From assembly GCA_938083505.1 (NCBI GenBank), contig CALKCF010000004.1, forward strand, positions 62,001 to 126,000: a stretch of DNA of 64,000 bases. Direction: 5' to 3'. Within the stretch, counting starts at the first letter, position 1, and the number at the start of each line of letters is the position of its first letter. Made by a program: the position numbers and the translations under genes. Positions 8,530-15,585 of the stretch are shown one piece after another. The stretch comes from an uncultured archaeon. Its GTDB lineage: Archaea; Thermoproteota; Nitrososphaeria_A; Caldarchaeales; Wolframiiraptoraceae. Under the pieces are notes generated by a model. It was given only the letters and a program-made list of their open reading frames with translations. It was not told the DNA's origin and made no database searches.

Positions 8530-10425
8530 ATGAAAGTTAGTATTAGAGATTTAGGATATTGGTACAGAGTATGTTTTGTTAACTTATCCGATGGTTCCGT
8601 GAAATATTTCGACCCTGGTAAAGACGTGTACAGGAATTTCATAGGTGGGAAGGGTTTGGGTGCAAAGTTACTATTCGACAACACGGAACCTAGAATAGAC
8701 CCGCTCTCGCCAGACAACGTTATTGTTTTCTCCGTAGGGCCGATAGAAGGTCTTGCCTTATCAAGCGCTGCTAGGATGGCTGCATGCTTTAAGTCGCCAC
8801 TCACAAATCTTTTCGGCGAAAGCTACAGCGGCGGTTACATAGGCACGGAAATGGGTAAAGCAGGGCTTGATGCCATCGTGGTAAAAGGTGCTTCAAATAA
8901 ACCAGTATATCTCTATGTTGAGGACGGTGAGGTCCAAATACGTGATGCATCCGCTCTTTGGGGTCTGAACACATTGGAGACCGAGAAGGCTCTCTGGAAA
9001 GAGCACGGCGATGAGGTCCAAACAGCCGTTATAGGACAGGCGGGCGAGAACTTAGTCAAGTTCGCATGTATAGTCCATGGTATATACCAACACAAAGTTA
9101 GGGGGTTGAGGGGCGGCTTCTTCGGCAGGACCGGAGGGGGTGCTGTTATGGGAAGCAAAAAGTTAAAAGCCATCGTGATAAGGGGAACGCTCGAGGTTGC
9201 CCCAGCTGATGAGAAAGCGTATGAGGAGTTAAAGAGGGATGTGTCGGAGAAAGCTCGGAACACATTAACCACACTCGCGAAGTATGGCACTTCAGGCATA
9301 ATGGCCCTTACGCAAAGCACGGGTTCCTTATCAACTAGATATTATCAGGGTGGGAGCTTTGAGGGTTACGAGAAGGTCGGACCGGAGACGATGAACAGCA
9401 CCATAGTGAAGAAACACATAACCTGTTTTGCGTGTCCAGTAGCTTGTGGTAGGCACACAGTCGTAGATTACGGAGGTAGAACCATAGTCTTAGAGGGGCC
9501 CGAGTACGAAACACTGTACGCGCTGAGCCCATTGTGTGGAATCGATGATCTAGCTGCAGTTGCGGCGGCCAACGAGTTCGCAAACCTGTACGGGCTGGAC
9601 ACGATAACGCTCGGGAACGTTGTAGGCTTCGCTATGTACTTAGTTGAACGAGGACTTCTCAAAGAAAACGACATAGGCTTGAAGTTCGGGGACGGAGCTT
9701 CACTCGTTAGGGCAGTGGAGGCTATAGCTTTCAAGAGGGGTCTTGGAAAGATACTCGCCGAGGGTGTGAGGAACGCCGCAAACATTCTAGGCGTTCCTGA
9801 ATTAGCGGTCCATGTGAAAGGGTTGGAGTTCCCAGGATACGATCCGAGGGGCTTGAAAGGTGTCGCTCTTGCATATGCTGTCTCACAAAGGGGGGCGTGC
9901 CATCTAAGACATGTAGCTTACAGGCCGAACTTGACGGAAAGGCATCCGTTCAAACCGGATGTTGCGGTTAACAGATTATCCTATGAAGGTCATGCCGAGT
10001 ACGTAGCAGAGCAGGAGGACTTCTACGCAGTTATCGATAGCCTGATAATGTGCAAGTTTTACTCCTTGCCAACGATCGGTCCAATGTTATGGGATGGCGT
10101 AACGGCAATATACAACATGGCTACTGGAGCAAGTATAAACGCGGTAGAGCTCAGAAGAATAGGTGAAAGGATCAACAATCTCATCAGGCTCTATAACATC
10201 AGAGAGGGTTTAACGAAGAATGATGATTACCTCCCAGAGAGAATGTACAAAGATCCGCTAACCTCCGGCGCGTCGAAAGGTGAGGTCGTAGATAGAGAAA
10301 GATTCGAGCAAATGTTAGATGAATTCTACAGTATAAGATGGTGGACAAAAGAAGGCAAGCCTAAGCTGGAAAAGCTTGCCGAGTTGGGGTTGACAGAATA
10401 CGCAAAGAAGATAGGCCTAGTGTAA
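8530..10425 (+). CDS. Tungsten-type aldehyde:ferredoxin oxidoreductase family enzyme
   Basis: 631-residue member of the AOR family, which oxidises aldehydes to acids with ferredoxin as acceptor, using a bis-pterin tungsten (or Mo) centre and one [4Fe-4S] cluster. The N-terminal domain has the pterin-binding FIGGKGLGAKLLFD and the RMAACFKSPLTNLFGESYSGG region. Cluster ligands are CFACPVAC (near residue 300) and a distant Cys in LIMCKFY (near 510). GPEYETLYALSP and HVKGLEFPGYDPRG are family signatures. The ATG is about 25 nt after a TATA-like box, so translation is leaderless. Subtype (AOR, FOR, GAPOR or a sugar/aromatic aldehyde enzyme) cannot be settled; its cofactor could be served by the MoaD- and MoaE-like proteins elsewhere in the window. 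Confidence 0.9.
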   Translation: MKVSIRDLGYWYRVCFVNLSDGSVKYFDPGKDVYRNFIGGKGLGAKLLFDNTEPRIDPLSPDNVIVFSVGPIEGLALSSAARMAACFKSPLTNLFGESYSGGYIGTEMGKAGLDAIVVKGASNKPVYLYVEDGEVQIRDASALWGLNTLETEKALWKEHGDEVQTAVIGQAGENLVKFACIVHGIYQHKVRGLRGGFFGRTGGGAVMGSKKLKAIVIRGTLEVAPADEKAYEELKRDVSEKARNTLTTLAKYGTSGIMALTQSTGSLSTRYYQGGSFEGYEKVGPETMNSTIVKKHITCFACPVACGRHTVVDYGGRTIVLEGPEYETLYALSPLCGIDDLAAVAAANEFANLYGLDTITLGNVVGFAMYLVERGLLKENDIGLKFGDGASLVRAVEAIAFKRGLGKILAEGVRNAANILGVPELAVHVKGLEFPGYDPRGLKGVALAYAVSQRGACHLRHVAYRPNLTERHPFKPDVAVNRLSYEGHAEYVAEQEDFYAVIDSLIMCKFYSLPTIGPMLWDGVTAIYNMATGASINAVELRRIGERINNLIRLYNIREGLTKNDDYLPERMYKDPLTSGASKGEVVDRERFEQMLDEFYSIRWWTKEGKPKLEKLAELGLTEYAKKIGLV

Positions 10426-10515
10426 GCTGTCTTTAGGAGTATTAAACCCGAAATTCTTAAATGTCGCTGCCCACTCAAGGGAAAGCGGAAAACTTATACC
10501 TATATTGAAAGAGGG

Positions 10516-10809
10516 GTGGTGTTCTACGTGTCAGAATCTAAGCACTCATGGGAAGAGAAAAGACAACAAATAGTTCAGATACTTGAGACTATAGCGAACG
10601 ACACAAGTACGCCTAGAAACATAAGGAGGGCGGCCAAATCTGCAAGCGACGTCCTCTTCGACGAAAGGTTCATACCTGCCGTTAGGGCGGCAAATGCTAT
10701 CGAGATCATCGATGAGATAATCTCAGATCCCAATATGCCGCCCTTCACTAGGACACAGCTCTGGATGGTGATGTCTTTGTTAGAGACGATAAGGGCTGCC
10801 CAACAATGA
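10516..10809 (+). CDS. UPF0147 family protein
   Basis: Small, all-helical protein conserved across archaea, function unknown. The core RRAAKSASDVLFDERFIPAVRAANAIEIIDEI and the PNMPPFTRTQLWMVMSLLETIR end are diagnostic of UPF0147. The open frame begins with GTG at 10516, but the homologous region starts nearer GTG 10528 (VSESKHSWEEK). A purine-rich GAGGGGTG just upstream may be a ribosome binding site. The gene lies between AOR and the FAU-1-like gene in the same direction, with about 90 nt gaps on both sides, so cotranscription is possible but not shown. Confidence 0.85.
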   Translation: MVFYVSESKHSWEEKRQQIVQILETIANDTSTPRNIRRAAKSASDVLFDERFIPAVRAANAIEIIDEIISDPNMPPFTRTQLWMVMSLLETIRAAQQ

Positions 10810-10895
10810 GGTGCCAGCAAGTACCAATAGCTGCTATGACATTAGCACGTACGAGGGTTATATCAATTGCTATCCAATTAACGGTGAGTAGATGA

Positions 10896-11855
10896 TTGAA
10901 GGTTATGGTGAGGGGGATATATTCCACTGCGCTACTAAGGCTCATTTTAAAGAATGGACATGAAATATCCTTACCTACGGTCTCCCAGAAAGAAAGGTTC
11001 GGTGTATGGTCTACAGAATCGCCTGATGTGATAGTAAGCGACACCCAAGATAAACATGCAATCAAGATCTTAGGAAGGAGAGAACACGTTGAGGATTTTG
11101 TTAAGATACTAAAGAAAGGCGTCCCATCTACAATACTCGTTGGCAAAGCAAGACAATTGGAGAATTCTCAAGATAGTATCCAAATTATCGCGGCATTCCC
11201 GTTGGAAGCTAAGTTGGAGCTTGATGTGCTTAGGAGCGAGGTAACATATACTGTACCTTGGCACCATTTTTGTAGGGCTGGTGGCGAAAGCCTTTCGTTA
11301 GTGGTGTCTTTCGCAGAACAATTGCTCGAGGAGGGTTTGCTCCAACCAGACAAAGTTTATGCGATGTTTAAAGAGTATATGTCAAAGTTGACGCCTAGAT
11401 TGGGTAGCACTATACGTATCGTCCACTCAAAGCTGAACGGAAAGAACATACTCATGGGCCCAGCTAAGGTCATATGGAGAAGAGAGGGTGTCGTTAAAGT
11501 TCGAAGATCGATTCTTGGGGGTGGTGTCTACGACGGTCTTAACGTGCCGAAGTCGCCGGGAGATTATGCCATAACGGAGCTTAAGAAAGAGCGCATGTAT
11601 ACTTTAACAAGGTATTACTCCATAAACGGTAGCCTTAAAGGTGAATATTATAACATCTGCACATCGGTAGAGATGTATGACACGTATGTTAGGTACGTGG
11701 ACCTAGGTGTGGATGTCGTGAGACCTTTCGGTAAAGAGCCGAGTATTATAGATCAAGATGAGCCAAGAGAAGCGTGCGCTACTGGTCAGCTACCGGAGCA
11801 CATAATGAAAAAAGCACTCGATGTGGTAAAGGAAATCGTGAAACAGTTGGTCTAA
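10896..11855 (+). CDS. FAU-1/DUF402-type RNA-binding protein or ribonuclease
   Basis: 319-residue protein related to FAU-1 (RNase E/G-like, AU-rich RNA binding). The C-terminal two thirds match the DUF402 fold: WHHFCRAGGESLSLVV..., then NGKNILMGPAKVIWRR, KGEYYNICTSVEMYDTYVRYVDLGVDVV and the acidic end IIDQDEPREA. FAU-1 of Pyrococcus is longer (about 470 residues) with an N-terminal S1-like domain; here the N-terminal part is shorter and less recognisable. Family members have been linked to rRNA precursor processing (established for FAU-1). The start is a TTG at 10896 (MKVMVRG); ATG at 10905 is an in-frame alternative. Confidence 0.75.
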   Translation: MKVMVRGIYSTALLRLILKNGHEISLPTVSQKERFGVWSTESPDVIVSDTQDKHAIKILGRREHVEDFVKILKKGVPSTILVGKARQLENSQDSIQIIAAFPLEAKLELDVLRSEVTYTVPWHHFCRAGGESLSLVVSFAEQLLEEGLLQPDKVYAMFKEYMSKLTPRLGSTIRIVHSKLNGKNILMGPAKVIWRREGVVKVRRSILGGGVYDGLNVPKSPGDYAITELKKERMYTLTRYYSINGSLKGEYYNICTSVEMYDTYVRYVDLGVDVVRPFGKEPSIIDQDEPREACATGQLPEHIMKKALDVVKEIVKQLV

Positions 11856-11890
11856 ACGGGTATGGCTATTATTCTCGTCAAGGTTAAAGG

Positions 11891-12304
11891 TTACTTAGCA
11901 ACGACGGCAAGCTTGAGCTGCTTTACACCTTTCTCCATCATCATACTCTCCATGAGCTCCTTTATCCTTCCCGACTCTCCCTTCACCGCGATTATCTCTA
12001 AGCAGTTATTCTCGTCAAGGTGCACATGCATCGTGGACGTTATTATGTTGCCGTATTCGTGCTGTATGTCGGTCAGAGACTCCTCTATGCCCCTACTCTT
12101 GTGATCGTATAGCAGTATTAATGCGCCAGCAATATCGCCAGACTCATGAGTCCACCTGTAATCCGTCAGGAAGTTTCTTATCGCCATCTGTATAACTTTT
12201 GACCTGTCGTAACCTGATTTCTCGATAAAGTTGTCCAACTCTTTTAGCAAGTCAGGCGGTATGGATATACTGATTCTGGTTACGCCCCCAGACATGTCTG
12301 ACAA
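11891..12304 (-). CDS. nikR: Nickel-responsive regulator NikR
   Basis: 137-residue ribbon-helix-helix repressor that binds DNA when loaded with nickel. N-terminal RHH domain: TRISISIPPDLLKELDNFIEKSGYDRSKVIQMAIRNFL. C-terminal ACT-like metal domain: QHEYGNIITSTMHVHLDENNCLE holds the four expected Ni ligands (His of QHEYG, two His of MHVH, Cys of NNC). Start is TTG 12304 (leaderless to a TATA-like box near 12330) or ATG 12295. A perfect 12-bp palindrome, CAGACATGTCTG, overlaps the start region and may be an autoregulatory operator. It is last in a minus-strand set with two ECF S components, suggesting control of nickel (or cobalt) uptake. Confidence 0.92.
   Translation of the reverse strand: MSDMSGGVTRISISIPPDLLKELDNFIEKSGYDRSKVIQMAIRNFLTDYRWTHESGDIAGALILLYDHKSRGIEESLTDIQHEYGNIITSTMHVHLDENNCLEIIAVKGESGRIKELMESMMMEKGVKQLKLAVVAK
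12289..12300. promoter_or_regulatory. 12-bp palindrome over the nikR start
   Basis: CAGACATGTCTG reads identically on both strands and covers the ATG at 12295. Binding of a dimeric protein here would block initiation. It is a candidate NikR self-operator; this is inference, as archaeal NikR sites vary. Confidence 0.4.
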
Positions 12305-12326
12305 ATTAAAGATGCGCTGTGCTTAT

Positions 12327-13034
12327 TTATGAGCTATTGTTCGCTGAATCGCCCATCCTTCTCATGAAATCCCCCATCCAAGAGTTGCCAGCCATCTTGA
12401 CAAAAGCACCCACTTTTTCTATCCTCTGCACAATAATGGCTAGCGGTATTAAAGAGAGAACTACATGGCCTACGTTGTAGGCCGACGTAAGGGCCATGAT
12501 AAGCAAAATCAGCTCTAGCTCGGAGCCTAAACTCAGACCCAGCACCGTCGAGAGCAAGTAGTTAACAAAGATAAGTGACTCGGGCACTAATATCACCAGG
12601 ATTGCGTAGTTCATTGCGCCCATGACACTAACCCTAGTCAAAGTAGCCAATATGGCCATGCGCAGCAGGAGTGAGCCGAAACTACGTTCCTTACGTTTTG
12701 CTAATGTTTTGCAGCCCAGCCATATGCCTGCAAATGTGGAGACAATTGCCAAGAACTTCATGAATGGGCCTATCGGCCAGAGCCATTCTCCCATCGTTAC
12801 AATGGTCAGCACCATCCAATATGTCAGCGACGTTACGAGACCTAACAAGGGCCCGAATGCTAGGAAAGAAAAAATAACAGGAAGCTCCGCCAAATCAAAC
12901 CTAAGGTACGGCAGCGGCGGAAATGGAAAGCTGAGCTTGAGCATTGCGATTGTTGCGGAGATACCTCCGAATACCGCCGCAACGGCCACCAGCAAACTCT
13001 TTGACGGCTCTTCACGTTCCAAGGCTGCCACCAA
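12327..13034 (-). CDS. ECF transporter S component (RibU-like)
   Basis: 235-residue membrane protein with about six hydrophobic segments, resembling substrate-specific S components of energy-coupling-factor importers. The pattern YLRFDLAELPVIFSFLAFGPLLGLVTSLTYWMV is close to the riboflavin/vitamin S-component hallmark (D-L-x-E-x-P followed by a G-P-x-x-G loop). The start is TTG 13034; upstream lie tandem TTTAAGT/TTAAG AT-rich boxes. No EcfA ATPase or EcfT gene is adjacent, so it would share a module encoded elsewhere. NikR downstream (22 nt) suggests metal control, but the S fold here looks more vitamin-like; substrate not assigned. Confidence 0.7.
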   Translation of the reverse strand: MVAALEREEPSKSLLVAVAAVFGGISATIAMLKLSFPFPPLPYLRFDLAELPVIFSFLAFGPLLGLVTSLTYWMVLTIVTMGEWLWPIGPFMKFLAIVSTFAGIWLGCKTLAKRKERSFGSLLLRMAILATLTRVSVMGAMNYAILVILVPESLIFVNYLLSTVLGLSLGSELELILLIMALTSAYNVGHVVLSLIPLAIIVQRIEKVGAFVKMAGNSWMGDFMRRMGDSANNSS

Positions 13035-13111
13035 CTTCTTAAAACATATACTTAAACTTTTACTTAAATTTTAGTTTCTACCAATTTTTGAGTAAAAATT
13101 AATGGGTATTG

Positions 13112-13696
13112 CTAAGTTTTTCTGACGGGTAACATCGTAGGATTCAGGAAGGAGAGTATTTGACTCTTAAAACCATTGTGACCTGCAAGGGCTGCCGTGA
13201 AGAATCCCATAACAAATATCTCGAAAGTCCCTTTCAAAAGTATCGGAGCCCACAGACCCGGCAGAAAAGCTGGCGCTGCTGGTAGGAAAAGCGGTACCAT
13301 TACCACGAACACAAGGTATATCCATAAAGCCTCAGGTAGGAATGCTAGAAGGACTACCGGAATGTAAAGCCAAGTCCTCGAGTCGAGCCATTTCTTAAAG
13401 GCTCTAGAAAGCAAACCTACCATGATTCCCATAATGGCCTTTCCGATACTTGCCGTGATACCTAAAGGGCCAAGATTCCCAAGAGGTCCGAACCATATTG
13501 ACGGAAGGATTCCTGCTATGAAGCCTGTCAAGCCGCCTAGTGCCCAGCCTCCATATATTCCCGCTATGATCGCCGAAAGTAAAGAGAAGTCGAGCGCAAC
13601 TTGCTGAACCATCGTAGGTATGACCGTCAAGGCTGCCAAGGCGTTTCCTAAAGCTCCCATCATGACTGCAAAGGCCCAGTGCCTTGAGTTCAACAC
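13112..13696 (-). CDS. ECF transporter S component-like membrane protein
   Basis: 194-residue membrane protein with five or six predicted helices. The N-terminus (AFAVMMGALGNALAALTVIPTMVQQVALDFSLLSAIIAGIYGGWALGGLTGFIAGILPSIWFGPLG in outline) matches S components in which a G-x-x-G-x-x-x-G loop follows the second helix. Together with the neighbouring S component it could form two specificities for one shared ECF motor, or the two proteins could work together. A TATA-like AT box (GATAAAATAAATTAAG) precedes the ATG by about 25 nt, and a perfect 16-bp palindrome lies about 50 nt upstream. Substrate unknown. Confidence 0.6.
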   Translation of the reverse strand: MLNSRHWAFAVMMGALGNALAALTVIPTMVQQVALDFSLLSAIIAGIYGGWALGGLTGFIAGILPSIWFGPLGNLGPLGITASIGKAIMGIMVGLLSRAFKKWLDSRTWLYIPVVLLAFLPEALWIYLVFVVMVPLFLPAAPAFLPGLWAPILLKGTFEIFVMGFFTAALAGHNGFKSQILSFLNPTMLPVRKT

Positions 13697-13745
13697 AAGA
13701 CCGCCCCTTCTTAATTTATTTTATCATGCTTGTTTTGGTTATAAA

Positions 13746-13761
13746 AATTTTACGTAAAATT
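13746..13761. promoter_or_regulatory. Perfect 16-bp palindrome AATTTTACGTAAAATT
   Basis: Lies between the ArsR-type regulator gene and the first ECF S-component gene, upstream of the latter's TATA-like box. A dimeric repressor or activator site is a reasonable reading; the adjacent ArsR-type protein or NikR are candidate ligands (inference). Confidence 0.45.
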
Positions 13762-13781
13762 ATTATGACAATTTTTACAAA

Positions 13782-14108
13782 TTATTGTTTGATTTGTGAA
13801 AACTTATCTAACCGAATGACTTCAATTGTTTTAAGAAGTAGTTCCATAAACCTATCTTGATCCTTAAGCGACAAAACCCTAGACCTTCCAACTTCGTAAA
13901 TTTCTACTATGCCAGCCCCCTCTAGCACCTTTACATGCCTATATGTGGCTGCATAGTCCATTTTCAGGCTCTTGGCGACGGCCTTTATATGGAGCGGCCT
14001 CTTGGTATCAGCCACCATTAGCAGTATTTTTAGCCTTGTCTTATTACCCAGGGCCTCAAAGAGCATGGAAACACGCTCTAACAGCTCTTCAGTAAACAAA
14101 TTTGACAT
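13782..14108 (-). CDS. ArsR-type winged helix-turn-helix transcription regulator
   Basis: 108-residue DNA-binding protein. The core LFEALGNKTRLKILLMVADTKRPLHIKAVAKSLKMDYAATYRHVKVLEGAGIVEIYEVGRSRVLSLK is a textbook ArsR-like winged helix: recognition helix around residues 45-62 and wing at GRSRVLSL. No metal-binding Cys cluster is present, so it is not a classic arsenic/metal sensor. It is the first gene of a minus-strand group with the two ECF S components and nikR and may control them. TATA-like ATTAATATATAAAC lies about 25-40 nt upstream of its ATG. Confidence 0.85.
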   Translation of the reverse strand: MSNLFTEELLERVSMLFEALGNKTRLKILLMVADTKRPLHIKAVAKSLKMDYAATYRHVKVLEGAGIVEIYEVGRSRVLSLKDQDRFMELLLKTIEVIRLDKFSQIKQ

Positions 14109-14323
14109 TATATACTAACAATCAGAGATTAATATATAAACTTTAAAAACTCGAACTTATGATGTTTATTGCGTTATAGTTTTTTGAGACATTCATAACT
14201 TTGTAACTCTCTTAGAAGCATCTAAAGCTGCTCACAGCTCGTATACTCAGCCTTGGAATAACGAACCGAAGGGCGCTTTACTTAAAAAGCCTTTTAGTAG
14301 GTAACATGTATCGGGTTTGTTGC

Positions 14324-14917
14324 ATGAATAAGGGGCTCTTGGTGGCACTTGAGGGCGTAGACGGTGCGGGCAAGACAACACAGTCGAAAGCCATAGTCAG
14401 ATGGCTTAAGAAAAACGGTTATGCAGCGAAATACACGAGCGAGCCAACATCTGTCGGTGCAGGAAAATTGCTGAGCAAGCCCGGCTTTACAGCATCGCCA
14501 GCTTTGGAGGCACTTCTCTTCGCAGCAGATAGGATAGGGCATGTGAAAAGGGTCATAGAGCCCGGCCTTAGGAAGGGCTACGTGATAGTCTCCGATAGGT
14601 ATACGTACTCTTCGATAGCATACCAAGGTGTTATACTCGGGGATGTTGAGTGGGTAAGGACAATCAATAAGTTTGCGCCAAAACCAGACGTTGCTTTCCT
14701 CTTAGACGTGGAGCCAAGGCTTGCACTCTCTAGGATAAAGAGGCCGAGGAGCAGGTTCGAGAAGCTCGGACTCTTAGAGGCTGTTAGAAAGATATACTTA
14801 GATATGGTGGCGGCTGGCGAGTTGATAGTCGTAGACGGCACGAAGCCGCCGAAGCAAGTTACCGAAGAGCTCTTAGCCAAGCTTAGGCCTTTCTTACCCA
14901 ATCCAAGGTGCAGATAA
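14324..14917 (+). CDS. tmk: Thymidylate kinase
   Basis: dTMP kinase, which makes dTDP for DNA synthesis. P-loop LEGVDGAGKTTQSKAI at the N-terminus, the DR(Y) motif in VIVSDRYTYSSIAYQG, and the LID/base region FLLDVEPRLALSRIKRPRSRFE are all in place; length about 197 residues is normal. The reading frame could start at ATG 14306, but a TTTACTTAAAAAG box centred near 14284 would put transcription at about 14309, and homologues begin with the short MNKG-type N-terminus, so ATG 14324 is preferred. The phosphatase gene starts 3 nt after the stop, so the pair is an operon. Confidence 0.9.
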   Translation: MNKGLLVALEGVDGAGKTTQSKAIVRWLKKNGYAAKYTSEPTSVGAGKLLSKPGFTASPALEALLFAADRIGHVKRVIEPGLRKGYVIVSDRYTYSSIAYQGVILGDVEWVRTINKFAPKPDVAFLLDVEPRLALSRIKRPRSRFEKLGLLEAVRKIYLDMVAAGELIVVDGTKPPKQVTEELLAKLRPFLPNPRCR

Positions 14918-14919
14918 CT

Positions 14920-15447
14920 ATGAGTAGCATAGGCGAGGTTTACAGAAGGCTTAGGGGGCTTTTGCTTGAGAGGCCCTACAACTTCAGCTGGGTCGATAGC
15001 ATGCTTGCAGCCTGTGGTAGGCCTGTATCGAGATCTCAGATTATGTGGTTATATGAGCAGGGTATAAGGGCACTGCTTAGCCTAACCGAGAGCCCGCTTC
15101 CAAAAGAGTGGTTGGAATCGACAGACCTCCTTTATATGCACGTGCCCATGAAGGACCACGAACCTCCGAGCGTTGAAGACCTCGAGAAGTGCGTCGAGTT
15201 CATACTTTCCAATATCAAGGCTGGCAGGCCAACAGCAGTTCACTGCGCTGCAGGCTTAGGAAGAACTGGGGCGGTCATCGCAGCATACTTCATCACCTCG
15301 GAGAAAATTTATCCGAACGAAGCGATAGAAAAGATCAGAAGACTAAGACCCGGCTCCGTCGAAGCATTGCAGGAGGTTTCGGTGTACGCTTTCGCAGAGA
15401 AGGTATTTAACGAGCTTGAGGACGTGCACCACTCCCATAATCCATAA
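14920..15447 (+). CDS. Dual-specificity/tyrosine protein phosphatase
   Basis: Cysteine phosphatase of about 175 residues. The active-site loop VHCAAGLGRTG is the classical HCx5R(S/T) motif (Cys near residue 108), and the general-acid Asp is likely in MHVPMKDHEPPS. The C-terminal helix RRLRPGSVEALQEVSVYAFAEKVF is also family-like. Archaeal relatives dephosphorylate Tyr and sometimes Ser/Thr of proteins. ATG 14920 follows the tmk stop by 3 nt; an in-frame GTG at 14908 overlaps tmk and seems less likely. The pairing with tmk suggests co-expression but not a shared pathway. Confidence 0.9.
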   Translation: MSSIGEVYRRLRGLLLERPYNFSWVDSMLAACGRPVSRSQIMWLYEQGIRALLSLTESPLPKEWLESTDLLYMHVPMKDHEPPSVEDLEKCVEFILSNIKAGRPTAVHCAAGLGRTGAVIAAYFITSEKIYPNEAIEKIRRLRPGSVEALQEVSVYAFAEKVFNELEDVHHSHNP

Positions 15448-15469
15448 ATATAGCAAAGCCAAATCTTAC

Positions 15470-15529
15470 GAGCGATGATGATGTTGAGGTACGCTGAATG
15501 TATGATGAGGGTTGCAGTAGCTGAATAAT
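15470..15529 (+). ncRNA. C/D box sRNA (2'-O-methylation guide)
   Basis: All four boxes are perfect and perfectly spaced: C ATGATGA (15475-15481), D' CTGA (15494-15497), C' ATGATGA (15502-15508), D CTGA (15521-15524). Both guide regions are exactly 12 nt and the D'-C' linker is 4 nt, which is the archaeal C/D sRNP ruler. A CATAAATATA-type TATA box at about 15443-15452 lies 25 nt upstream. The D guide would pair with CUACUGCAACCC (methylated at the U five nt from D); the D' guide would pair with CGUACCUCAACA. I could not place these targets in rRNA or tRNA from memory. Confidence 0.88.
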
Positions 15530-15585
15530 ATAACTATCTATACATAGTACGCTAACGATTAGTTCAGTAATTCGTTAAACTAATT

